Below, piece after piece: positions 55,312-64,000 of a stretch of DNA of 64,000 nt. Made by a program: the position numbers and the translations under genes. This stretch comes from Rachycentron canadum (taxonomy: Eukaryota; Chordata; Actinopteri; Carangiformes; Rachycentridae): assembly GCA_038496675.1 (NCBI GenBank), contig CM076650.1, forward strand, positions 16,490,891-16,554,890, written 5' to 3'. Within the stretch, counting starts at the first letter, position 1; each line of letters opens with the position of its first letter. The notes beneath the pieces are model-generated. The model saw only the letters and a program-made list of their open reading frames with translations, was not told where the DNA came from and made no database searches.

Positions 55312-55394
55312 GGACTGCAGATTACCTGAGAAAGCAAGCTGCAAGTGAGGAGGTAGGGCAGCCTGCGACCCTGACTGGAGACTCTTATACAGAT
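55312..55394 (-). CDS. ubn2: ubn2 C-terminal exon, truncated by the gap
   Basis: Acceptor ccatctctcctcag just right of 55394. Joined in phase to the previous exon it reads SDLIDLYKSLQSGSQAALPP then HLQLAFSGNLQS before the N run. This resembles the LLKGLQ...LPAHLQQAF C-terminal region of ubinucleins. A gtaatc inside the segment could be a donor, but an open exon continuing into the gap is equally possible. Confidence 0.75.
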
Positions 55395-58300
55395 CTGAGG
55401 AGAGATGGAGGAAAGGATGGACAGATGAGAGAGAAGAAGGCAACAGCAACAACAACAACAACGAGGGGGAGGATGGAAAAGATGACACAAAAGGGGGAAG
55501 GGGGGGTGTTAAAATGGAAAACTGGCAACAAAAGATAGGAGAGGATCAAAGTGAAGGGGCAGTGAGGCAAACAAGTAGAAAAGGCAGAGATGACAGAGAC
55601 CAAGACACAAAAGATACAGAGAACAAAGGAGGGAGACAGAGACAAAAAAGGGGGGGGGGGGGGGTCACAGCGAGAGATGTGGAGCACAGCAGTTGAAGTA
55701 CTGCACCAGTGGAGGGACTGCAGATTTACTTCACTTCACTCAAACACACCCACAAGGTTGATATACATACTGAGGCTGGAATTAAAATAATGAGGAACTA
55801 TTAATGGTTCCCTTCACTTTCAGGCCCCTCCATCTGTCCTGAGTTTGAACCAACCATAAATGTTTTAGGGCTTCTTAAGACTTAAGTGACATAAATTAAT
55901 ATTCACTTGAAAAAACAATTAGTTTTTCAGGCCAAGCCTGTCCTTATTTTTCAGTCACTAAAATATACACAACCTTGCTGCAATAAATACCACTCACTAC
56001 CGCAGCTAGTGAAACAATTGTGTATTAATCCACTGCGGAAAATAGTCCCCAACAATACATCATCTGTTGATATTTTAGTAAAGGTAATTAAATCTGTACT
56101 GGTTTAAAATCCCACCAACCAATCTCTTAAAAACTGATAAAGAAAATAATATCTTTGTTTTTTTGTTTTTTTTTGCAAAAGGGTCCCATCACTGGTGCTT
56201 CCCCCTGATTTTTTCCATTTCATGCTTCCAAAAAAGGCATTAAATGTTACTGTTTTTTTATTTTGTCAAGTGACAAACCAGACTTTAACTGTTTGTGTAC
56301 CCACTCACCAATTAGGTCGCTCTGTGCTAGGGGGTATCCTGAGTTGGAGCTGGGGGCTGAGCCCATGCCAGCGGCCCCTGGGGCTCCAGGAGGGCTGAAA
56401 TTGAGCAAGTGGGGGAACTGGAAGGGTAGTGAGACGGGCACCAGGCCTCCCAACATCCCAAAACCCAGGGGCAGCGTGGAGGGGCTGCCCAGGAGGGAAG
56501 TGCCTGCTGTTGATACCTGTAGAAACAGCATAAGTCAGACTTGGTTTCATTTTCCATTCATTCAGAACCATGACTCTTGTACATTTGTTTGTTTTTTTAA
56601 CACTAACCTGTGAGAGGTGTGACGTTGTTGAGGACGTGGCCAAAGTTCCTGAAGCCGCCCAACCGTTTCCTGCCTTTGAACCCTGGTTGGACCCACCCAC
56701 CACCCTCTGCCTCTGCCCATGATTGGCTGAGACTGAAGGTGAAGAAGATGGGGGAGTTTTGTCTGGGTGGCTGCTGACAATTGATACCACTCCCTTATTG
56801 TTGGAGTTGTTGATGCTACTGTTGCTTGTGGTGGACTGAGGTTTCTGGCCTCCAGAGAAGCTGCAACTGCCCTGTGTCTGCTTCACCTGCCCACTGCCCG
56901 ATACACTGAAGGGAGGCCTGAAGGTTTTGGGGTTTTTGGGGGAATACTGGTGTTGTTGCTGTTGGCTGGGGATCATCTGATGGGCGAGTGAGTGTGAAGG
57001 CGAGGATGAAGGGGAGGGGGAGGAGGAGGGGGGCGGAGTGGGTGCAGGAGGCCGAGGGGTGAGCTTGATGATGGGAGAGGAGTTGCTGCTGTGGGACGAC
57101 TTGGTGAGGGTGGCCTGCATGGGCGTGATGAAGTTAGCCTGGTGGTGGTGGTGTGTGTGGGATTTACCTTGTGAGGAGTGTGAGGTGGGGGACGGTGAAG
57201 ACGACACCGGGGAGGGAGGGCAGAAGGACTGCAAACTGGGATGGGAGGTAGAGTTAGAGCGGGACTGGGGGGAGGGCGAGGAGGAAGGTGTGATGCTGCT
57301 GCTCACAGCGCTGCCATTGCTGCTGATGCCGCTGGCTTTGGCACTGCTCTTGACCAGTCCTTGAGGGGCTACCATATTTCCCAACATCCCCGCCGGGCTA
57401 ACAAAGCCCTTCTGATGGGGGGGCAGCAGAGGGGAAGCTGTGGGAGGAGGTCGTTGCTTCGGAGGTGATGGGGAGGGGTGTGGATGCATCTTGCTACTCC
57501 CACCCATCACAGGGCTTGGCCTATGATTGGGTGATGCCATGGTAACATGTCTCTGATTTTGGGTTTGGCCCACAGTACCAGAACCTTTGATTGGGCCATA
57601 AGGGCCATCTGCAGTTCTGGAGGCCAACGACAACCCTGCTACCTGCACACGAGCCATGGAGGAGACAGCTGGAGACAAGGAAGAGGAGGTAGAAGAGGAG
57701 GTTGGTAGTGTTGTTATCGTTGTTGGCAAGTTCCCAGCAGATGCAACTGCCAGAGGTACAGTCTCCATCTTAGACAGTGAATGATGCTGCGTTGTGGATG
57801 TGACTGAGGCAGAGAGCTGAGATGCTGAGGGATAGTGAGGGGTGACAGGAGGAGGAGAGGAAGTGGGGATTTGCAGAGGCGGGGGTGACAAGGGGCTGTC
57901 TGAGGGCCCAAGGCCCTTGGATGCATTGCTGAGGAGGGCCAGAGCGTGGGAGATGGAGTCCAGAGAGGGCGCAGTTAGATCCTCATCCAGAGAATCTGAC
58001 AGACAAATGGGCTCTGAGGGTGAGGAAGAGGAGGGGGGCTGGCGGTTGGTGGTCACAGCAGATGTGGAGATGGCCAGAGATGGTGTAGAGGTCATGGTGA
58101 GAGGTGGTTTGTGGATCCACTGACCCTCCTAAAGAGCAGAAAACACCTAGTGTCAGCAACACGAAACATATCTGTTTATTATCAGGTTTACCTCAGTGGC
58201 AGAGACAACTGGGCTCTTATTTCCAAATTCTTCAGTTCATCAGTTAATGCAACTCAAAACAGCAGGTTTATAAAAATCAGTATCATGTTACATATTATAA

Positions 58301-61300
58301 TTTCCACAGCACTCATACCATCAGTACACAAGTCAGGCCAGACTCTTCTTTACCTTCTTCCCTAAATAATGTTCAGTTTCCAGGAATGAAACTCAACACT
58401 TCCTCCACAATTTTCAAATTCTTGAGTCTTGCAGCCTTAATTTTATAAGTAGGTTTTTAATGTGAAAAACAGGCATCATGAAGTGTTGAATTGAGTACAA
58501 AACAGCAGCAGCAACTGGGATTAATTGGAGCATGAAAACATAAGAAAGAAACTTGGAGCAGCCGAATGGTGAATATAACATGACTGATGTTGTACTGATG
58601 AAAATAGTGGAAATGCGCATAATACTAAATTTATGATGTGAGCTGCTGTCGCAGGCTACAGGCAATTTCACCTTCCTCAGTGTTTCTTCTTTTTTGGTTA
58701 ATTTTGTTCATGCTCACCACAGCTACTATTTAAGACTCTTTTTTGAAAACTGGCTTTTACATGATAGAGAGTAATAATGTGATCAAATACAATTGATCCA
58801 TCTCAGTTTTGTCATTTATTATAAAATGAAGGTTCCAATGAAATTCTGTCTCCAGAACTGAGCAAATATGATCCTAGCAGCCAAGACACATTGAGAGAAA
58901 GTGATAAAATCTAATCACTTGTTGTTTAGCGGTCAGTTCATTTTTCATGATAGAACGATGTTTAAGAAACGGGTTCAAATAATAATAACTATTGTTGGTT
59001 TAAATAACATCCATACTGTGGGATATTTTTTAGATAATGTGAAATATGTAGTCTGAGTCCACACTCACCTTGGGTTTGGCCTTGGGCCCAGGCACCATTC
59101 TCCTCTTGACTCTGTACCAGAAAAATACCAACAAATATTCAGCCTTTTCTATTTACATTTTACATTCAAGAAGAGTCTCAGAATAATTCCTAAGTGGTGA
59201 GTGTTACTGAGAAAACACAAGCTGTTATATAATAGATAATTATACTGAGAGATAATGTAAATACTTACAGGTTTCCAGTGAGGTGACCGTGAACGGCTTG
59301 ACTCTCCTTGAACAGAATCCTGTGCAGAGGAAACACACAGCAATAAGACACACACAGAGAAGCAGAATAGCTGAGTTTCTCAAGTAATTGTGGATGTTCA
59401 ATTTTTCAATTAGAGCTACAGCTGTAATTAGAGTTTGAGATATGATGAAGTGAGAACATGAGACATGTTAAAAACTCACTAGTTAACTCACAGAAAGAAA
59501 TATCACTATCAAAGTACGTTAAACTCTGGGACATTTTATTTTTCAAAGTATAGAGTAAGAATCCCAGTTTCTACATTATGAATTACCACCACACATGATA
59601 ACGATTATGCTGTATCACTTTGAGTTGTACGACTTGTGTATTTTATGTGTATTACCATTTAACCTGCTTTTAATCTGATTAAATCATGTTGGTTTTTAAA
59701 ATTCGACTCGGTGATATATAACAGTACTGCTCATTTATGTTCTGTTGCTCTGTGCTACTTTGCATGGATGCATGTATTGAACAGTGGATGTGATCATTGT
59801 ACAATTGCACTAATCTCCCCCTGATTCCTCCTATTAGTTTGTATGATTCACATGTCTTGTGTGGGTCGATTTTGTTACATTTAGATTCAATTCAGCCTTT
59901 TTATGTTTGTACTTCTTAAGTTTTTACTGTCTTGGTTTTAGAGCATCTTCCCACAGGATTAGTCTTGCAAATCAGCCGGCACATTTAAACACTGGCACAT
60001 TTAAAGAGATGTCGATTAATGTGCATTGTCCTTACAAAGAAAGAAATTAAATTAAAAGAAAATGGAGCTCAACAGCCACGGCTTTGAAAAATTAAAACTT
60101 CTAAAATTAATGTTAATATCAGCGTCACAAGAATATTTTCTTCTTACACGCAGATAAGTTATCTCTGCTAAGTACCCACCCTTTGCACCAATGTCAGGCA
60201 TTTGAAGCTTTGTATTAACATAGTGTATACCTGCAATTTCCTTTTGTAAGTTTGAAACATGTCAATATGCGCAAATTACACTTTATGCTGTATCTTTGTT
60301 GCTGTATGTAAGGCTTTATACACTTGGGATATAAAACCTATCCACTGATAAAGAAACTAGTGGGAATAGTGGAGCCCAAACCAGACAGTGCAACAGCAGA
60401 AGTAGCCACACGCACACACACAAACCCAGACACATACAAACCTGGCCTGCATCCAGCCCTTGGGCCATAATGGTTTGACCTCATTCTCTAAGAAGGCCTT
60501 GAGGTAGTCCTCCACCGACAGAGTGCACTGGTTCTCCATGTCATAGCAGCTCAGCTTCACTCGCACCAAGCTGCACAGCAGGTTCCTGCACAAACACAAA
60601 ACTTCAATTTAACACAAATCATTTGATATTAAACTCAACATTAGACTGCTTTCAGTGAGTCAAGTGTTAGAACCACTGTATAAAAAACATTATCTAGAAA
60701 TGTGGAAAGTGTTGAGAAAATTAATGATTATTGAAAAGCAGCAGCAAATCTAAAGGTTTTTGTCATTTCATTTGGCCACCAGTTCTTTATTAATCATTTC
60801 CACTTTAAATCACGCATGATTCAAGGCTTTCCACCAAAACTCCACAGTAAATAAATTGGTCAAAAACACAAAACTCATTTTATGCAAGATTTAGTGAGGG
60901 AGTGCTGTTGAAAATTTCAAACTAATGAAGCCACCAGCTGAGATATATTGATTTGATTCTATCGTTCCCCAATCTTTCATTTTGAAAATGTTTGAGGCCT
61001 TAGTTATTTTCTCCATCCCAGCAACTGTGAGGAATCTTTAATGCCTGTGTAAGATCTGTTTACTAGATTGGTTTGAGACAACACTTCAGGCTACAGCCTC
61101 AAACCTAAAGCATCACACACACACTGCAGTTAGTGCAGCTATTCCAGCAAGACAGTCGTAGATCATTACCTGAGCTTGTCATCCCAGACAAACTTCTTCC
61201 GTGGGCCCATCACCCTTTTTCCAGGCTTCTCCTCATCCTCCTCCTCTGAGCCATTCTTATCGCCCTCCTCTGACTGCTGCCTGCAGGACACACACAGTTA

Positions 61301-63715
61301 CCAATATATAAACATATGTGTATACATACAAACCAACAGCTGCAAATACTTTACTGGATAGCCTCAACAGTAATTATCGCCTGTGGAAATACTTCTGTAG
61401 AAAAATAAAAACCAAAAAAAAAAAAGGCAAGCAAAAAGTAAACATCTTCCAAAGCATAGCTACTCTGTAAGCAAAGAACTACACACAAATCCAACTGTAA
61501 TTTTTTAGATTTAGTTTTTTCAATAGATAAAGAAGAAGAGTAGGGGCATAGAAAATTAACGTTTCATTGTATTTTCAGTTTAGTTTCTTCTCAGTTATTC
61601 TCTTGCTTACTTTGCGACTTTGGCCATGCAGTCCATGTTATATCTTGCTATTTGCTCTGGCATCACGCTGCACACTGCCAGCTTCAGCTTCAACAGCGGT
61701 GTCCGTAGTCGGTCGTCCTGAGAGATAGAGAGAGAGAGAGAAGGGTGGGTGTATTAAGGACAGAGAGAGACCGAGATGGAGGGGAACAACAAGAACGAGA
61801 AGGTAGAGAAACCAAAAGTTCAAGAAGAGAAATTGAGGTCAGAGTGAGGAGAAAAGGATAACAAGATAAACAACAGAAAAGGAGAGAGAAGGACAGTGGG
61901 TAGAAGAGGCAAAGAGACAGAAAGTGGGGGGTGTATGTTAATATATTTTATCAACAATGCTTCTTAAATGGTCCATGACAAAAGACATTTGGAAGCCTGT
62001 TTTCAGTGGCAGTCCTTGTTGCACTTGCCTGCCTACACAAAAAAACCCACGCATTAACAACTGAAGCAGTGAGGATGGCTGGGGATTAAAAGATTTATGA
62101 AAAGGCAAAAATAATGTGGGGAAACTACAGGATAACATTTGGGGTTAGACAGCAGGAGCTGAATGAACCAGCTCAAGTGCAAATCAGAAAACAAGAGTTT
62201 GAATCAAACACTGATATTTTGCTGCTTGGTTCCCCGGTGGGTTTGTTATGTAAAATCCCCAAATAGCTGATATTTTGTGGTCACAGATGAGAGTGAATTT
62301 GTTGCCAAATGAACCATGGGGGGGGGGTCAGAAAAAAAGATCACTGGTATGTAAAAAATAAACACACAAAAACAGGAAGTGCTGAGAGGAGAGGAGGAAA
62401 ACAAGAAATCAAGTCAGATCACTGACAAGAGACGAGAGATGTATAAACATTTACACAAAAAAAAGAAGATTCAGTTTAAATGTGTAATCTTTGACCATGT
62501 TTGCTCTACTCCCTGACAATGTGAACTTCAAAGCAAAGCTTTACTTATAATCATCTGTAACTGTAATAATAAATATATTTGGAGACTAGTTACTATAAAA
62601 ATGATGAAAGTTAGGGCATAGAAGGGCACAAGCACTTCATGAAGTGATTGGTGTTACACTTTGCAGGGTTTTAACTCTCTCCCACCTTCTTTATCACCCT
62701 TCACCCAACTACTTGTTACTTTTGTCTGTACAAACAAGTGTAACACAATAAATGCCTTCAAGGAGAGGCTGTCCAGAAGGGTGCACTGTGATCTCCAACA
62801 GCGCAATTATTATGTCTGACCCCTGTCTATGACCACAGGCTTCTCAAACAATTTCAAGTGTGGCCATTCCTAAAAGCTTGAAACACTTTTTCCTCCAAAA
62901 GAATCATATGAACCATGTAAACTCTGAGAATCGGTTACTGTTGTGACTGCAACTTCAGAGAGTTTTCAACAGAGAAGTGACAGGACTCATTGATTAGTGG
63001 TTTGTGTATATGCCTTCCTGAATCTGAGTGTTAGTAACCACAGAGCAGTCACAAAGACTGCAGCAGCAAAGATTTTATTAAATTGATCACATTACATTCT
63101 GGATCAATGTAATAGGAGGGGATTTCTCACTTTCTCCTAAGATAAGCCACACTCACCTGGATATTGAGGCTGAGCTTCTTCAGGCGTTTGAGCAGGGCCT
63201 CTTTGTTGCACGGCACAAATGCCTCCATGTGTGAGTAGATGTCTGAGCGTGCCTCAGGAGGCTGCTCCTGGACCTGCAGCTCAATACTGAGAGGAGGGAG
63301 AAAAGTCAACACTGTGGGATACACTAAGGTATGGACAAATAAATGGAAGGGAAGTAGTGAGAAAGATAAAGATTGTGGGACAGAGAGAGAATAAAATAGA
63401 AACAGAAAAATACTTGGCAGTGGTAGATGAATGAGGAAGATAAACAAAGTTTGAGAAACAAGAATGAAAATGAGAAGCATGTCATTACCACAGACAATGA
63501 GAAGGAGAGACAACAAAAAAATTAAAGATGGCAGGAGAGGTGACAAGGGGAATCTGCTAGAAGTTAAAATGAGAGAGAGTGAAAAGGAAGGAGGAGAGTG
63601 AGCTGGGATTTGGCTGACGCTGATTTAAAAGCTGTCCTACTCACTCCAGGAGAATGTTATTCATGTCCAGGGTGAAAAATTTCTTCCTGCCCTCCTGATC
63701 AAACTGCCGCGAGGC
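55312..63715 (-). CDS. ubn2: Ubinuclein-2, multi-exon, both ends incomplete
   Basis: Ubinucleins are nuclear subunits of the HIRA complex, which deposits histone H3.3 independently of replication. Ten exons join in phase on the minus strand: 63715-63645, 63286-63157, 61717-61611, 61280-61170, 60585-60442, 59319-59269, 59111-59069, 58128-56608, 56516-56309 and 55394 into the gap, about 823 codons. The first seven form the conserved ubinuclein middle domain (FFTLDMNNILLDIELQVQEQ, MEAFVPCNKEALLKR, MPEQIARY, GPRKKFVWDD, PLWPKGWMQAR). A Ser/Pro/Thr-rich region follows, then the C-terminal LGFGMLGGLVPVSLPFQFP. LVRVKLxCY and the C-terminal motif favour UBN2 over UBN1. The N-terminal HIRA/H3.3-binding region lies off the right edge, and the stop lies in or beyond the gap. 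Confidence 0.9.
55395..56308 (-). other. ubn2: ubn2 intron with long purine-rich (+ strand) tract
   Basis: 914 nt. From about 55395 to 55670 the plus strand is strongly purine-rich, with a (CAA)n run near 55445 and a run of 14 G ending at 55664. On the ubn2 strand this is a very long pyrimidine tract upstream of the last acceptor. The remainder (55.7-56.3 kb) is plain AT-rich intron. Confidence 0.7.
56309..56516 (-). CDS. ubn2: ubn2 exon: conserved C-terminal FGMLGG motif
   Basis: 208 nt, phase 0 in, 1 out. Begins VSTAGTSLLGSPSTLPLGFG, continues MLGGLVPVSLPFQFPHLLNF and ends SGYPLAQSDLI. Acceptor tgctgtttctacag, donor gtgagt. The open frame past the donor (GEWVHKQ...) is intron read-through. 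Confidence 0.9.
56608..58128 (-). CDS. ubn2: ubn2 large exon: Ser/Pro/Thr-rich low-complexity region
   Basis: 1,521 nt (507 codons), phase 0/0. Starts EGQWIHKPPLTMTSTPSLAI and ends TTSHLSQ at donor gttagt. Rich in Ser, Pro, Thr, Gln and His. Recognisable islands include CLSDSLDEDL, FITPMQATLTKSSHSSNSSP, IIKLTPRPPAPTPPP and VSANHGQRQR, as in UBN2. It is probably disordered, with many proline-directed phosphorylation sites. A much longer ORF (56305-58095) overruns the donor and misreads the next exon. Confidence 0.92.
58129..59068 (-). other. ubn2: ubn2 intron (940 nt)
   Basis: Non-coding; no exon or repeat recognised. Confidence 0.75.
59069..59111 (-). CDS. ubn2: ubn2 exon, 43 nt
   Basis: 43 nt, phase 2 in, 0 out, reading VKRRMVPGPKAKPK, a basic linker at the end of the middle domain. 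Acceptor tttttctggtacag, donor gtgagt. Confidence 0.9.
59269..59319 (-). CDS. ubn2: ubn2 exon, 51 nt
   Basis: 51 nt, phase 2/2. With the preceding AG it reads RILFKESQAVHGHLTGN then L, matching the ubinuclein LFKESR..HGHLTS motif. Acceptor cctctgcacag, donor gtaagt. Confidence 0.92.
59320..60441 (-). other. ubn2: ubn2 intron (1.1 kb)
   Basis: Non-coding and AT-rich; no exon or repeat recognised. Confidence 0.72.
60442..60585 (-). CDS. ubn2: ubn2 exon: middle domain core
   Basis: 144 nt, phase 2/2. NLLCSLVRVKLSCYDMENQC, VEDYLKAFLENEVKPLW then PKGWMQA, the most conserved ubinuclein signature. LVRVKL followed by C-Y is the UBN2-type version as I recall it. Acceptor gtgtttgtgcag, donor gtttgt. 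Confidence 0.93.
60586..61169 (-). other. ubn2: ubn2 intron (584 nt)
   Basis: Non-coding; nothing recognised. Confidence 0.72.
61170..61280 (-). CDS. ubn2: ubn2 exon: acidic stretch and GPRKKF motif
   Basis: 111 nt, phase 2/2. QQSEEGDKNGSEEEDEEKPG then KRVMGPRKKFVWDDKL. The acidic run followed by MGPRKKF is diagnostic of the ubinuclein middle domain. Donor gtaatg. Confidence 0.93.
61611..61717 (-). CDS. ubn2: ubn2 exon: MPEQIARY helix
   Basis: 107 nt, phase 0 in, 2 out. DDRLRTPLLKLKLAVCSVMP then EQIARYNMDCMAKVA, matching ubinuclein LQKLKEAI..AMPEQ. Acceptor ctctctatctctcag, donor gtaagc. Confidence 0.92.
61718..63156 (-). other. ubn2: ubn2 intron (1.4 kb)
   Basis: Non-coding. Purine-rich on the plus strand at about 61725-61925, with a short G-run near 62323; otherwise plain. 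Confidence 0.72.
63157..63286 (-). CDS. ubn2: ubn2 exon: start of middle domain
   Basis: 130 nt, phase 2 in, 0 out. IELQVQEQPPEARSDIYSHM then EAFVPCNKEALLKRLKKLSL and NIQ. Matches ubinuclein YSHLEAFLPCNK..LLKR. Acceptor ccctcctctcag, donor gtgagt. Confidence 0.93.
63645..63715 (-). CDS. ubn2: ubn2 exon: KKFFTLDMNNILLD
   Basis: 71 nt, phase 0 in, 2 out. ASRQFDQEGRKKFFTLDMNN then ILL, completed to D by the next exon. Acceptor ctctttcccacag, donor gtgagt. First secure ubn2 exon from the right edge. Confidence 0.9.
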
Positions 63716-63809
63716 CTGTGGGAAAGAGGGTTGAGTCAGCAAACAGCACTGTTCCATACAGTACAAATATATATATATATACATATATCTGTGATGCTCA
63801 GCCTCTTAC

Positions 63810-63830
63810 CTGCCTGATACTGACCTTACT
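63810..63830 (-). CDS. ubn2: Possible ubn2 21-nt microexon
   Basis: Minus-strand segment of 21 nt reading SKVSIRQ, phase 0/0, with a good donor (gtaaga) but a poor acceptor (ggggttaaaattag). It would join in frame to ASRQFD. The codon just before it is TAG, so it cannot be part of a longer open exon in that frame. Confidence 0.3.
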
Positions 63831-64000
63831 CTAATTTTAACCCCAAAAGGTGTTTTGTCACCTGTTTGGCTCAGTTCACATAAAGTCTGGTGCATTTACA
63901 AGGCGGCTCAGTTCATCTGGGTGAAAGTTCTCAAGCAAACTCATTCTTAATGTGTCATTTGTTCTGTGACAGTAAACATGATATTTTCCCTGGTTAATCT

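Noticed and set aside
54766..55538. Several long ORFs spanning the N run
   Set aside because: They are open only because N codons are not stops; only the minus-strand piece at 55312-55394 has homology support.
55665..55717. Minus-strand ctgcag acceptor followed by a short in-frame tail and TGA, considered as the last ubn2 exon
   Set aside because: It fits the phase but shows no resemblance to ubinuclein C-termini. The exon beginning at 55394 does, so this looks like a chance site.
56305..58095. 596-residue minus-strand ORF as a single coding exon
   Set aside because: The frame runs through a good donor (gttagt after TTSHLSQ at 56608) and then reads the next exon in the wrong frame. The true exon is 56608-58128 and continues upstream of the first ATG to a tttag acceptor.

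Overview
This window is vertebrate nuclear DNA, almost certainly from a teleost fish. The evidence is the long GT-AG introns, several dispersed repeats I recognise as common teleost families, and protein sequences that are close to, but not the same as, mammalian orthologues. It holds two genes that converge tail to tail.

Left three quarters (+ strand, 1 to about 49,360): non-muscle myosin heavy chain IIB, myh10. The window opens inside the intron after the first coding exon. It then carries 40 constitutive coding exons (4250 to 46574), whose phases join into 1,859 codons plus a stop; the missing N-terminus (roughly 115-120 residues) lies to the left. The motor, light-chain-binding neck, coiled-coil rod and short non-helical tail are all present and intact. 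Four in-frame cassette microexons are visible. Three lie in the ATPase loop 1 (30, 15 and 18 nt; 18063-18869). One is the 63-nt actin-binding loop 2 exon (28866-28928). The 30-nt and 63-nt cassettes match the known neuronal B1 and B2 inserts of MYH10, which fixes the paralogue. The 30-nt exon uses a GC donor, and the loop 1 intron is rich in TGCATG (RBFOX-type) motifs. The 3' UTR is about 2.8 kb long.

Middle (49.4-54.9 kb): no convincing coding gene. It holds a strong hairpin at 49.6 kb, simple repeats, and a promoter-like cluster (GC box, CRE-like and CCAAT elements) near 52.84-52.97 kb. A 367-base run of N lies at 54945-55311.

Right end (- strand, about 55.3-64 kb): ubinuclein-2 (ubn2), a subunit of the HIRA histone H3.3 chaperone complex. 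Ten exons can be joined in phase, from the conserved middle domain through a very large Ser/Pro/Thr-rich exon to the C-terminal region, whose last exon runs into the gap. The 5' half, including the HIRA-binding region, lies beyond the right edge.

The two products do not act in one pathway: myosin IIB drives cytoplasmic actomyosin contraction and ubinuclein acts on chromatin. The most interesting material is the loop 1 microexon cluster with its probable splicing controls, a near-perfect 26-bp hairpin filling a 124-nt intron, a small hAT-type MITE, and the promoter-like island between the genes.
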